From assembly GCA_032622095.1 (NCBI GenBank), contig CP136069.1:51382760-51446759 (forward strand): a DNA stretch of 64,000 bases, given 5' to 3'. Below the pieces are notes generated by a model that was not told the origin of the DNA, made no database searches, and saw only the letters and a program-made list of their open reading frames with translations. This document shows, one piece after another, positions 46,131 through 60,300 of the stretch (position 1 is its first letter; each line of letters opens with the position of its first letter). The stretch is from Siphonodentalium dalli (lineage: Eukaryota; Mollusca; Scaphopoda; Gadilida; Siphonodentaliidae). Made by a program: the position numbers and the translations under genes.

Positions 46131-46735
46131 AATTATACCCCCACTTTCAAAGAAAATGGGAGGTATACTGGATTGACTGCGTCTGTCTGTCCATCACGCT
46201 TTCTCCCTCCGTCAGTCCGTCCATACGTCCGTCCTCATAACTCGAACAACTATGAACCGATTTCAATAATTTTTGTATGCAATCTTCTTAGGACTGCCTC
46301 TCCGCATGATGCTAATTACGGTTCAGTCCGACTTAATTTTTTTAAGTTACACCTCATTTTCGACTTATTTTGACTTAGAAAATTCTGTCCGACTTAATAA
46401 CTTTAACAAATATGAACCGATTTCAATAATTTTTGGTATACATGCTTCTCACAATACCCTCTCTACATGATGCGGCTAGGCTCAGACTGTTTTTCGTAAT
46501 ATTACACTTCATTTTCGACTTATTTTGACTTAGAAAATTCTGTCTGACTTAATAACTTTAACAAATATGAACCAATTTGAATAATTTTTTCTGTACAAGT
46601 TTCTTGTGACACCATATCGATATTATTAGTCCAAATTTTTCTTTAAAGTTAAAAATCTTTTTTGTTGGGTTTACGGATAATGCGGGTTGAATTTGCCATG
46701 GTGGGGGTATGCTAGCACTCGAGTGCACACCTCTT
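46131..46735. repeat. Interspersed repeat with ATACCCCC / GGGGGTAT ends
   Basis: It begins TTATACCCCCACTTTCAAAG and ends GGTGGGGGTATGC. Inside are TCCGTCAGTCCGTCC and three monomers with AACAAATATGAACCGATTTC AATAATTTTTG-like words. No coding. Confidence 0.6.
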
Positions 46736-47887
46736 GTTGTTCTTATTTTTATTATGGATAACACTCCAATAGTGAGATATCGAAATAATTGTTATGTAAA
46801 CAATAATGTTACAGTGTGATTGCCGATAAAAGTCTGATTGATCCAATAAGACACAAAAGTTAAATCAAAATTTGAAGGTAAACATGGGAAAAGTTCAAAT
46901 CATTCTGAAAATCACTGGCAGTGGGTAAAGCCCCACATAGTCTTGAGCAGATGACACTCCGTTGTGCATGCTTCATCTGTGTGAGGCTCGCAGTGGGTAC
47001 TCAATCTGATCAGACGCTCCTAAATTGCTATTTATTTGGCTTCAGAGGTAAAACATATTTGATTCCAGTCGCGGAACCCACCAATCAAAGCTCAAGAGTG
47101 ATCAGATATTGATTTTTGAAGTTTGTTATTTCTCGAGATGTGTAATAATATGTGGCCCAGAAACACGTGGTCAAATATTCACTAAAATATTTTAATTTAC
47201 TACACTATTAATAGCGATGTTTGTTGACAAATCACTAATAGTTCATAACAATTATGGTTTCAACATGCAAAATATCAATAATTATTACAAGAACAAAGTG
47301 TATCTATTTCTCCTGGATCAAGTCGTTTGATGTTTTTTGCACATGTACCCACTGCGAGCCTCACACAGATGGAAGCATGCACTACGGAGTGTCGTCTGCA
47401 CCAGTCTATGTGTGGTTCACTATGGGTTAATTATTCACTATTTCCAGGCATGGTTATATGTTTAACACACATGTAGCCTCACACAGATGGAAGCATGCAC
47501 TACGGAGTGTCGTCTGCTCCAGTCTCTGTGGGGCTCTCTATGGGTTATATCCACTGCCAGTGTGTTATGCCTTAAAATGTTTTGATTCTTTAAAGGGGAA
47601 CATCTTGGGATATCGTTTGGGTTGATGCTCTTTAGGACCGAGTCCCGCCCCGTTAATCGTCTATAATGGACTTTACTCCCAAAATTGTGAGCATGAGTTA
47701 TCTTGCTTGTCTGTCTGTCTGTATATGAACATAGAGGACAGCCTTTCCCATGCATGATGATATCAAACATGCATATATCATAGGTCAATGTAAAAGCAAC
47801 AAGATTTATAAGTAAACAAAGCCTTGTTTTTAAGAGAATTTTTATTTGTCATGCTGTCAGAAAATGCATGTAAACAATACATTAAAT
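46736..47887. repeat. Mosaic with inverted GCCTCACACAGATGGAAGCA modules
   Basis: TGTGCATGCTTCATCTGTGT GAGGCTCGCAGTGGGTA (46960-46997) faces TACCCACTGCGAGCCTCACA CAGATGGAAGCATGCAC (47343-47380); a further module sits at 47472-47545. They resemble the GAGCCCC module of the double-hairpin elements. Confidence 0.55.
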
Positions 47888-48050
47888 ACATGTTATCGCT
47901 TCAGTGAATTGATCTGGACGAAGTATCACATTGAGTTGAAGAGGTCAGATCGCTGGATCAAACAAGCCGCCGCAGGCATCAAATTTGATCCAGCGATCTG
48001 ACCTTTTCAAGCCAAGCCCAGATCAATTCACTGCAGTGATAACAGGTTTA
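47888..48050. repeat. Hairpin element
   Basis: GTTATCGCTTCAGTGAATTG ATCTGG and GGTCAGATCGCTGGATCAAA face TTTGATCCAGCGATCTGACC and AGATCAATTCACTGCAGTGA TAAC. Confidence 0.85.
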
Positions 48051-48327
48051 TTATATGACATGCTTATTATTTAAAATGCACAATTAATTATGAAATGAAA
48101 CCACATGTAGAACACTAGTAAAAAGAATAAAGAAGGAACTATTTTTGTATAATAAATCGTCCTGCTTTTTTTATGGACATGCGCAGTATGCGAGATAGAG
48201 AAGGGTGGTATGACATCGGATCAAAATTTAGCTGATCCGATGGTCGGGAAATGATCGCTTTACTATAGCGGTATTGGGGGGAAAGAAAAACGATAGTCAT
48301 ATAATAAATGATCATATCATAACTATA

Positions 48328-50476
48328 CCTTTTTATGTGTACCCATGCCATGTATGGTACACATAATGCTGACGTCCGGATCAACCGTCGTTCGTCTGTC
48401 CGTCTGTCCGTAGACACTTGCTATCCGATTCGATTACTGGAGTATCTTTTATCGGATCATGTTCAAATTTCATGTGCATGTTTACAATGACACACCCCTC
48501 ACCTGTATAGTTTTTGGTATAGATCGATTGATCGGTTTAGAAATTATTAACACTTTGCATCCACACATGGGCATGTGCTATCCGATGTAATAACCCAAGT
48601 GTTTTTTGTCCGATTGTGTTCATATTTGAAATGTAGGTTTATGATGACACACCCCTCACCTGTATAGTTTTTGGTATCGATCAGTTGATCGATTTAGAAA
48701 ATAATTAACCCTGCGCACAAATTCTATCTGATGCATCTAAGTCAAACAATTTGCTTATGATCTGCCTCATATTTCTTACCTAGGTCTTTGTTAGCACGTT
48801 CTTTATCTGTATGGATTTTGGTATCGTTTTGTTAACCCTTTTCACACTTATGTTTACTTAGTACTCACGCAAGCTGCTATGACTCAAAACATTTTTCATC
48901 TGATCTACACCAAATTTGGTACATGTGGTCCTCACCCCGAAATACAGATCAAGTTCAAATTTGGGTTTGATCCGATATATTTTAACAGAGTTATGGCCCT
49001 TTATAATTCAAGTAATTTACTACCTATATATATGCCCTGTGAGAATTTAAGACAAACAACTTTACACAGTAATCTGCATTATTGGAATCAGAAAATGACA
49101 CTGGATACTCTTTGCTAAACCACTGCTGCTCCCAGAGGCTGTCAAATTTAAGTGATTGATGATACTTTACTCCAGTTTGTGTGCAATAGTAATTTAACCC
49201 AACCTGTTGAAACATGTTCATGGCATTAATACTAATAGTCCATTGTCCATGTGAAGGATGTTCTGGAGCATGGCTGTTTAGAGAATTGTTGTTTACAGAG
49301 ACACTGTTGTCTTATTTTGAGAAAAAAAATTATCCACACATTAGTTCCATCATATGATGTCATTGAAAATTATTAACACTCTCCACACATCATATGTTCA
49401 TTCTCCTATTCTATGTCCAGGTTGATCGTGATCCACTTTTCACTTGCATGTATTTCAGGATTAAAATTAACCTATTCCATAGACACATCATATCTGATAG
49501 GCAGATTTTAAATTATCTCTTTCGCCTTGGGCCAGGTTCACTAAGAATTTCTATTAATTATAAGCCACCAATTGAATATTCATCATTTGAGGATATATCT
49601 TATTTTGAAATTTCCTCTATTGCATTTGGGCTGCAGGATAATAATAATGGTTCTGGTATTCTTGAAGCTGACTTATTGGTCAAATATTTTTCACCCAATC
49701 ACTTTTATAATCTCATTCAGGTTGATTGTGACACATTCTTCACATGTATAGATTTTGGTATTGATTGAATGGTTTTGAGAATATTAACCCAATATTTAAT
49801 AATATTTCTGCTGTTACAGACATTGTATCTTTCCAATGATCAGCTTAGAATAAAATTAACCATAGGTACATGTATACTGTACGCGATCCAATGTTATGAC
49901 TCTAATATTTTCAATTTGACCCTTCTCATATCTCTCCTTTAGTTATCTGATAATTCTGTATTAAAATATTTTATATCCAACCATTATCAATCATATTTAA
50001 TATCAAGGTCTATACATGCACCCCTCACTTATATAGATGTTCAGGTGTTTGTTGGTCTCTAATCTCAATCATCCCATAACTTTTACTATGCAGCTAACAC
50101 AACAACATAATCTGTTATGACTCAGGTTCCATTGTAAGAAGTAAATAAATAGAGTTATTATGATGTTAATATTGTAACAATTATATCTTTAACAGCTATG
50201 GTGCATCTGTCTGACTGTGTTTGGGTATAATTATCTTTATCAATCTATCACACATACATGTATCTCTGTTGGAGTGACCAAATAGGTTGAAATCGAATGT
50301 CATATCCATGTTCCTATTGTGTTTAAATGAGCAAGTTGCTCAATAAGTCTGATTCCACTATGAAACTAATAAATAATAGTACGCTGTGAATTGTTGAAAT
50401 TCTTGCACTCATAAAAAGATCGCTATCGTCAAGGAATGGGTTAAACATCTGCCGATCGTGATCGGCCTCTCGTTTC
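48328..50476. repeat. Long interspersed repeat L1, copy 2
   Basis: It starts TTTTTATGTGTACCCATGCC with the hairpin and CCGTCGTTCGTCTGTCC. Monomers run through 48480-49020, and further diverged ones (GGTTGATCGTGATCCAC, GGTTGATTGTGACACATTC) to about 49750. It ends GGGTTAAACATCTGCCGATC GTGATCGGCCTCTCGTTT exactly like copy 1. Confidence 0.65.
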
Positions 50477-50533
50477 TATCATGGTAAATGATATATCATT
50501 TTGAAGACAGATAATTGCAGACATGTCAGATGA

Positions 50534-50922
50534 TTAACCCTTTACCCAACAGAAGGGCCCTGTGCCAATGCATTCTCTTATATATGTGAGTCGACCATAG
50601 GTCGCCTCGCATATATAAGAGAATGCATTGGCTTAACACATTAAAATTTATAAAAATTTTAAAGAATGTAAGAAAAAATGGTAAAAAGTGTTTTTTTTAG
50701 GCCAATGCATTCTCTTATATATGCGAGGCGACCTATGGTCGACTCGCATATATAAGAAAATGCATTGGCACAGGGCATAACTGTAACTATCACAATGTGG
50801 TCAAGGAGCCGATTCCAATGATATCCATATTTGTATGGTTCTATTGAGACAGACCGAAGATATTTTAGGCTGTTGAAGCTTTATTTGGCCGGTTTTGGCC
50901 GGTTTGTTGGGTAAAGGGTTAA
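50534..50922. mobile_element. piggyBac-like MITE, family A (copy 3)
   Basis: TTAA-edged TIRs as in the other copies; double hairpin 50557-50632 and 50701-50776. Confidence 0.92.
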
Positions 50923-51149
50923 TCACATTCAGGGGTTTACATTAATTCCCGTGCTCCATGTGTACATATATTATGTCTTTTGAATAAAGTCCATTATAGA
51001 AGAGCAATGGGGCGAATCCCAACCCATAGCCCAAGTAATAAAGTTGTTGCGGACCGAGAAGACTTGGTCTATAATAGCATCATCCCAATTGATATCCCAA
51101 GCTGTTGAGACCGATCAAGAAGACTTGGTCTAATTTATCTCCCTAATAT

Positions 51150-51240
51150 ACCCACTGCGAGCCTCATACAGATGGAAGCATGCACCAGAGAGTGTCGTCT
51201 GCTCCATCTATGTGGGGCTCTCTATGGGTTATATCCAGGC
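51150..51240. repeat. Isolated GCCTCATACAGATGGAAGCA module
   Basis: TACCCACTGCGAGCCTCATA ... GTCGTCTGCTCC ... GTGGGGCTCTCTATGGGTTA is one more copy of the module seen at 47343 and 47472. Confidence 0.6.
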
Positions 51241-51269
51241 TTTACCCACTGCCAGCCACTTATGTGCCT

Positions 51270-51668
51270 TTAACCCTTTACCCAACAAACCGGCCAAAAC
51301 CGGCCAAATAAAACTGCAACAGCCTAAATTATCTTGGGTCTGTCTCAATAAAACCATACAAATATGGATATCATTGGAACCGGCTCCTTGACCACATTGT
51401 GATAGTTACAGTTAACCCTGTGCCAATGCATTCTCTTATATATGCGAGTCGACCATAGGTCGCCTCGCATATATAAGAGAATGCATTGGCCTAAAAAAAA
51501 TCTTTTTTTAACACTTTTTACCATTTTTTCTTACATTCTTTAACAATTTTATAATTTTTAATGTGTTAAGCCAATGCATTCTCTTATATATGCGAGGCGA
51601 CCTATGGTCGACTCGCATATATAAGAGAATGCATTGGCACAGGGCCGTTCTGTTGGGTAAAGGGTTAA
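51270..51668. mobile_element. piggyBac-like MITE, family A (copy 4, opposite orientation)
   Basis: TTAACCCTTTACCCAACAAA at the left begins the end that is on the right in copies 1-3. GGCCGTTCTGTTGGGTAAAG GGTTAA closes it. Double hairpin 51416-51491 and 51568-51643. Confidence 0.92.
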
Positions 51669-52470
51669 CTGTCTTGAGTCTTAAAGTATAATATTTTATT
51701 TTCATCGAACCATGTCATACCTCTTTGTTTATACCCATTATTGTGATAAATCTTGTTATATTAATGTGTCTGTATATATAAAATTATGCATCAAATTCTT
51801 TATTATTGTTCCTACAGCAGGTTCCCAGGGAAATAGTGAAATATGGAATGCATAACTTCAGCACAGTTCTGGAAATATGGCATCTGCAGAAATAGCTACT
51901 TAGTTTTTCAGTTCCCACCAAGATATGCTATAATACACCCCAAAACATGCATTCTTTTCGCCTTTATGATTTGACAACAATATTTTAAATGCAGCAAGTT
52001 TCTTTGTCGCTGATTGGTTGAAAATATCTGCTAATAATTATTTGATTGACAGCTAATGGGAAGGTCCATTGGTGAAAGAAACTATTTAATAATGAAATCG
52101 CCAGAGAACAGGAAGGTCAATAGAGTATATATCCACCTTGGAATTTCCAACTGCATGTTTTGTGAGGCTTCTAAAAAGGGACTAGATAATGTCATGCATC
52201 TCTACTCTGGCTAACACCCGTAGAGATCATATTCCACAGTACAAAACCTTGTCGGAACTTTTTTTGACAGGGAACCTCATAAAGTCGAAAAATAACGCAG
52301 AGAATATATTTCTTAGTAATTATTTGTTCCTAATAATGTACTTTACTGTAGAGATAGCATGATTTAGGTGACTTTCGAGTGCCAATTATGTTTTGTGTTG
52401 CTTAAGCCAAGGGACCAGCCTCGATATTTCAAATTGGGAGAATTCACATCACTCTAATTATTAAGGAGAT
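51669..52470. other. No gene recognised
   Basis: Mixed AT-rich sequence; no exon, RNA gene or repeat boundary could be supported. Confidence 0.4.
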
Positions 52471-52790
52471 CAAACCTGAGTTTTAGTGTGCCTGTCATTT
52501 GCAGAATGAGGTCCCCAGAGGGTGAATTTAGTGACGATATCCCGCACAGTGGGCTAGCATCACCAAATTCACCCTCTTGGGACCTCATTCTGCATGGCCT
52601 TATCTGCTATGGTAGACATAGTTTCTATATAAATTTTATAATAAAGACACTTTCCAGGGAAGATGAGGCCTAAGCAGAATGAGGTCCCCTGATTGTTAAT
52701 TTAGCCTGCTCTGCGGGACAGCATCACTAAATTCATATTCTGGGGACCTCATTCTGCAAATGACAGGCACACTGAACTCAGACTTGAAGA
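52471..52790. mobile_element. GAGGTCCCC family element beside the 36-bp array
   Basis: CAAACCTGAGTTTTAGTGTG and CACACTGAACTCAGACTTG are inverted ends. Inside, GCAGAATGAGGTCCCCAGAG and GGGACCTCATTCTGC pairs are present, with a loop extended by TATAAATTTTATAATAAAGAC. Confidence 0.8.
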
Positions 52791-53440
52791 AGAAGTAGAC
52801 TTATCCTGGAGAATTCATAATGGCTGAGGTTCACGTTACACCCCACCATCATCATTCTATGATCCAACAAGTTACACCCCAAGAGCATCATTCTATGATC
52901 CAATAAGTTACACCCCACCATCATCATTCTATGATCCAATAAGTTACCCCCCAACATCATCATTCTATGATCCAACAAGTTACCTGCTCATTCTGTATAT
53001 GGGCTCTATAAAACAACATCATCATTCTATGATCCAACAAGTTACATCACAACATCATCATTATATGTTACAACAAGTTACACCACAACATCATCATTAT
53101 ATGTTACAACAAGTTACATCACAACATCATCATTATATGATACAACAAGTTACACCCCAACATCATCATTATATGTTACAACAAGTTACACCCCAACATC
53201 ATCATTATATGTTACAACAAGTTACACCACAACATCATCATTATATGTTACAACAAGTTACACCCCAACATCATCATTATATGTTACAACAAGTTACACC
53301 ACAACATCATCATTATATGTTACAACAAGTTACACCACAACATCATCATTATATGTTACAACAAGTTACACCCCAAACATCATCATTATATGATTCAACA
53401 AGTTACACCACAACATCATCATTATATGTTACAACAAGTT

Positions 53441-54304
53441 ACATCCCAACATCATCATTATATGTTACAACAAGTTACACCCCAACATCATCATTATATG
53501 ATACAACAAGTTACACCCCAACATCATCATTATATGATCCAACAAGTTACACCCCAACATCATCATTATATGTTACAACAAGTTACACCACAACATCATC
53601 ATTATATGATTCAACAAGTTACACACCAACATCATCATTATATGATACAACAAGTTACACCACAACATCATCATTATATGTTACAACAAGTTACACCACA
53701 ACATCATCATTATATGTTACAACAAGTTACATCCCAACATCATCATTATATGTTACAACAAGTTACACCCCAACATCATCATTATATGATACAACAAGTT
53801 ACACCCCAACATCATCATTATATGATCCAACAAGTTACACCCCAACATCATCATTATATGTTACAACAAGTTACACCACAACATCATCATTATATGATTC
53901 AACAAGTTACACACCAACATCATCATTATATGATACAACAAGTTACACCACAACATCATCATTATATGTTACAACAAGTTACACCACAACATCATCATTA
54001 TATGTTACAACAAGTTACATCCCAACATCATCATTATATGTTACAACAAGTTACACCCCAACATCATCATTATATGATACAACAAGTTACACCCCAACAT
54101 CATCATTATATGATCCAACAAGTTACACCCCAACATCATCATTATATGTTACAACAAGTTACACCACAACATCATCATTATATGATTCAACAAGTTACAC
54201 ACCAACATCATCATTATATGATACAACAAGTTACACCACAACATCATCATTATATGTTACAACAAGTTACACCACAACATCATCATTATATGATTCAACA
54301 AGTT
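53441..54304. repeat. 288-bp higher-order repeat (8 units), three copies
   Basis: The rare variant ATCCC starts at 53443, 53731 and 54019, exactly 288 bp apart, and the intervening order of site variants is the same in each copy. Part of the same order recurs at about 57200-57500. Confidence 0.92.
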
Positions 54305-57300
54305 ACACCCCAACATCATCATTATATGATTCAACAAGTTACACCACAACATCATCATTATATGTTACAACAAGTTACACCTCAACATCATCATTATATG
54401 ATTCAACAAGTTACACCACAACATCATCATTATATGTTACAACAAGTTACATCACAACATCATCATTATATGTTACAACAAGTTACATCACAACATCATC
54501 ATTATATGATTCAACAAGTTACACCACAACATCATCATTATATGTTACAACAAGTTACATCACAACATCATCATTATATGTTACAACAAGTTACACCACA
54601 ACATCATCATTATATGTTACAACAAGTTACACCACAACATCATCATTATATGTTACAACAAGTTACACCACAACATCATCATTATATGTTACAACAAGTT
54701 ACACCACAACATCATCATTATATGTTACAACAAGTTACACCACAACATCATCATTATATGTTACAACAAGTTACACCACAACATCATCATTATATGATAC
54801 AACAAGTTACACTACAACATCATCATTATATGATACAACAAGTTACACCACAACATCATCATTATATGATTCAACAAGTTACACTACAACATCATCATTA
54901 TATATTACAACAAGTTACACCACAACATCATCATTATATGTTACAACAAGTTACACCACAACATCATCATTATATGTTACAACAAGTTACACCACAACAT
55001 CATCATTATATGTTACAACAAGTTACACCCCAAACATCATCATTATATGTTACAACAAGTTACACACCAACATCATCATTATATGATTCAACAAGTTACA
55101 CCACAACATCATCATTATATGTTACAACAAGTTACACCACAACATCATCATTATATGTTACAACAAGTTACATCCCAACATCATCATTATATGTTACAAC
55201 AAGTTACACCACAACATCATCATTATATGTTACAACAAGTTACACCACAACATCATCATTATATGTTACAACAAGTTACACCCCAACATCATCATTATAT
55301 GTTACAACAAGTTACACCACAACATCATCATTATATGTTACAACAAGTTACACCACAACATCATCATTATATGTTACAACAAGTTACACCACAACATCAT
55401 CATTATATGTTACAACAAGTTACACCCCAAACATCATCATTATATGATACAACAAGTTACACCCCAACATCATCATTATATGTTACAACAAGTTACACCC
55501 CAACATCATCATTATATGTTACAACAAGTTACACCACAACATCATCATTATATGTTACAACAAGTTACACCACAACATCATCATTATATGTTACAACAAG
55601 TTACATCACAACATCATCATTATATGTTACAACAAGTTACACCTCAACATCATCATTATATGATTCAACAAGTTACACCACAACATCATCATTATATGAT
55701 TCAACAAGTTACACCACAACATCATCATTATATGTTAAAACAAGTTACACCACAACATCATCATTATATGTTACAACAAGTTACACCACAACATCATCAT
55801 TATATGTTACAACAAGTTACACCACAACATCATCATTATATGTTACAACAAGTTACACCCCAAACATCATCATTATATGATACAACAAGTTACACCCCAA
55901 CATCATCATTATATGTTACAACAAGTTACACCACAACATCATCATTATATGTTACAACAAGTTACATCACAACATCATCATTATATGTTACAACAAGTTA
56001 CACCTCAACATCATCATTATATGATTCAACAAGTTACACCACAACATCATCATTATATGTTACAACAAGTTACATCACAACATCATCATTATATGTTACA
56101 ACAAGTTACATCACAACATCATCATTATATGATTCAACAAGTTACACCACAACATCATCATTATATGTTACAACAAGTTACATCACAACATCATCATTAT
56201 ATGTTACAACAAGTTACACCTCAACATCATCATTATATGATTCAACAAGTTACATCACAACATCATCATTATATGTTTCAACAAGTTACATCACAACATC
56301 ATCATTATATGTTTCAACAAGTTACATCACAACATCATCATTATATGTTTCAACAAGTTACATCACAACATCATCATTATATGTTTCAACAAGTTACATC
56401 ACAACATCATCATTATATGTTACAACAAGTTACACCTCAACATCATCATTATATGATTCAACAAGTTACACCACAACATCATCATTATATGTTACAACAA
56501 GTTACATCACAACATCATCATTATATGTTACAACAAGTTACATCACAACATCATCATTATATGATTCAACAAGTTACACCACAACATCATCATTATATGT
56601 TACAACAAGTTACATCACAACATCATCATTATATGTTACAACAAGTTACACCACAACATCATCATTATATGTTACAACAAGTTACATCACAACATCATCA
56701 TTATATGATACAACAAGTTACACCCCAACATCATCATTATATGTTACAACAAGTTACACCCCAACATCATCATTATATGTTACAACAAGTTACACCACAA
56801 CATCATCATTATATGTTACAACAAGTTACACCACAACATCATCATTATATGTTACAACAAGTTACACCACAACATCATCATTATATGTTACAACAAGTTA
56901 CACCCCAAACATCATCATTATATGATACAACAAGTTACACCCCAACATCATCATTATATGTTACAACAAGTTACACCCCAACATCATCATTATATGTTAC
57001 AACAAGTTACACCACAACATCATCATTATATGTTACAACAAGTTACACCACAACATCATCATTATATGTTACAACAAGTTACACCACAACATCATCATTA
57101 TATGTTACAACAAGTTACACCCCAACATCATCATTATATGTTACAACAAGTTACACACCAACATCATCATTATATGTTACAACAAGTTACACCCCAAACA
57201 TCATCATTATATGATTCAACAAGTTACACCACAACATCATCATTATATGTTACAACAAGTTACATCCCAACATCATCATTATATGTTACAACAAGTTACA

Positions 57301-60300
57301 CCCCAACATCATCATTATATGATACAACAAGTTACACCCCAACATCATCATTATATGATCCAACAAGTTACACCCCAACATCATCATTATATGTTACAAC
57401 AAGTTACACCACAACATCATCATTATATGAATCAACAAGTTACACACCAACATCATCATTATATGATACAACAAGTTACACCACAACATCATCATTATAT
57501 GTTACAACAAGTTACACCACAACATCATCATTATATGATTCAACAAGTTACACCCCAACATCATCATTATATGATTCAACAAGTTACACCACAACATCAT
57601 CATTATATGATTCAACAAGTTACACCACAACATCATCATTATATGTTACAACAAGTTACACCACAACATCATCATTATATGATTCAACAAGTTACACCAC
57701 AACATCATCATTATATGTTACAACAAGTTACACCACAACATCATCATTATATGTTACAACAAGTTACAACCCAACATCATCATTATATGTTACAACAAGT
57801 TACACCACAACATCATCATTATATGTTACAACAAGTTACACTACAACATCATCATTATATGTTACAACAAGTTACACCACAACATCATCATTATATGTTA
57901 CAACAAGTTACAACCCAACATCATCATTATATGTTACAACAAGTTACACCACAACATCATCATTATATGTTACAACAAGTTACATCACAACATCATCATT
58001 ATATGTTACAACAAGTTACACCCCAACATCATCATTATATGTTACAACAAGTTACACCCCAACATCATCATTATATGTTACAACAAGTTACACCACAACA
58101 TCATCATTATATGATACAACAAGTTACACCACAACATCATCATTATATGTTACAACAAGTTACACACCAACATCATCATTATATGTTACAACAAGTTACA
58201 CCACAACATCATCATTATATGTTACAACAAGTTACATCCCAACATCATCATTATATGATTCAACAAGTTACACACCAACATCATCATTATATGTTACAAC
58301 AAGTTACACACCAACATCATCATTATATGTTACAACAAGTTACACACCAACATCATCATTATATGTTACAACAAGTTACCCCACAACATCATCATTATAT
58401 GTTACAACAAGTTACACCACAACATCATCATTATATGTTACAACAAGTTACACCACAACATCATCATTATATGTTACAACAAGTTACACCACAACATCAT
58501 CATTATATGTTACAACAAGTTACACCACAACATCATCATTATATGATACAACAAGTTACACCACAACATCATCATTATATGTTACAACAAGTTACACACC
58601 AACATCATCATTATATGTTACAACAAGTTACACCACAACATCATCATTATATGTTACAACAAGTTACATCCCAACATCATCATTATATGATTCAACAAGT
58701 TACACACCAACATCATCATTATATGTTACAACAAGTTACACCACAACATCATCATTATATGTTACAACAAGTTACACCACAACATCATCATTATATGTTA
58801 CAACAAGTTACACCACAACATCATCATTATATGTTACAACAAGTTACACCACAACATCATCATTATATGTTACAACAAGTTACACCACAACATCATCATT
58901 ATATGTTACAACAAGTTACACAACAACATCATCATTATATGTTACAACAAGTTACACCACAACATCATCATTATATGTTACAACAAGTTACACCACAACA
59001 TCATCATTATATGTTACAACAAGTTACACCACAACATCATCATTATATGTTACAACAAGTTACACCACAACATCATCATTATATGTTACAACAAGTTACA
59101 CCACAACATCATCATTATATGTTACAACAAGTTACACCACAACATCATCATTATATGTTACAACAAGTTACACCACAACATCATCATTATATGTTACAAC
59201 AAGTTACACCACAACATCATCATTATATGTTACAACAAGTTACACCACAACATCATCATTATATGTTACAACAAGTTACACCACAACATCATCATTATAT
59301 GATTCAACAAGTTACACCACAACATCATCATTATATGTTACAACAAGTTACACCACAACATCATCATTATATGTTACAACAAGTTACACCACAACATCAT
59401 CATTATATGATACAACAAGTTACACCACAACATCATCATTATATGTTACAACAAGTTACACACCAACATCATCATTATATGTTACAACAAGTTACACCAC
59501 AACATCATCATTATATGTTACAACAAGTTACATCCCAACATCATCATTATATGATTCAACAAGTTACACACCAACATCATCATTATATGTTACAACAAGT
59601 TACACACCAACATCATCATTATATGTTACAACAAGTTACACCACAACATCATCATTATATGATACAACAAGTTACACCACAACATCATCATTATATGTTA
59701 CAACAAGTTACATCCCAACATCATCATTATATGTTACAACAAGTTACATCACAACATCATCATTATATGATACAACAAGTTACACCACAACATCATCATT
59801 ATATGATACAACAAGTTACACCACAACATCATCATTATATGTTACAACAAGTTACACCACAACATCATCATTATATGTTACAACAAGTTACACCACAACA
59901 TCATCATTATATGTTACAACAAGTTACATCCCAACATCATCATTATATGTTACAACAAGTTACACCACAACATCATCATTATATGTTACAACAAGTTACA
60001 CCACAACATCATCATTATATGATACAACAAGTTACACCCCAACATCATCATTATATGTTACAACAAGTTACACACCAACATCATCATTATATGTTACATC
60101 AAGTTACACCACAACATCATCATTATATGTTACAACAAGTTACACCACAACATCATCATTATATGATTCAACAAGTTACACACCAACATCATCATTATAT
60201 GTTACAACAAGTTACACCACAACATCATCATTATATGTTACAACAAGTTACACCACAACATCATCATTATATGTTACAACAAGTTACACCACAACATCAT

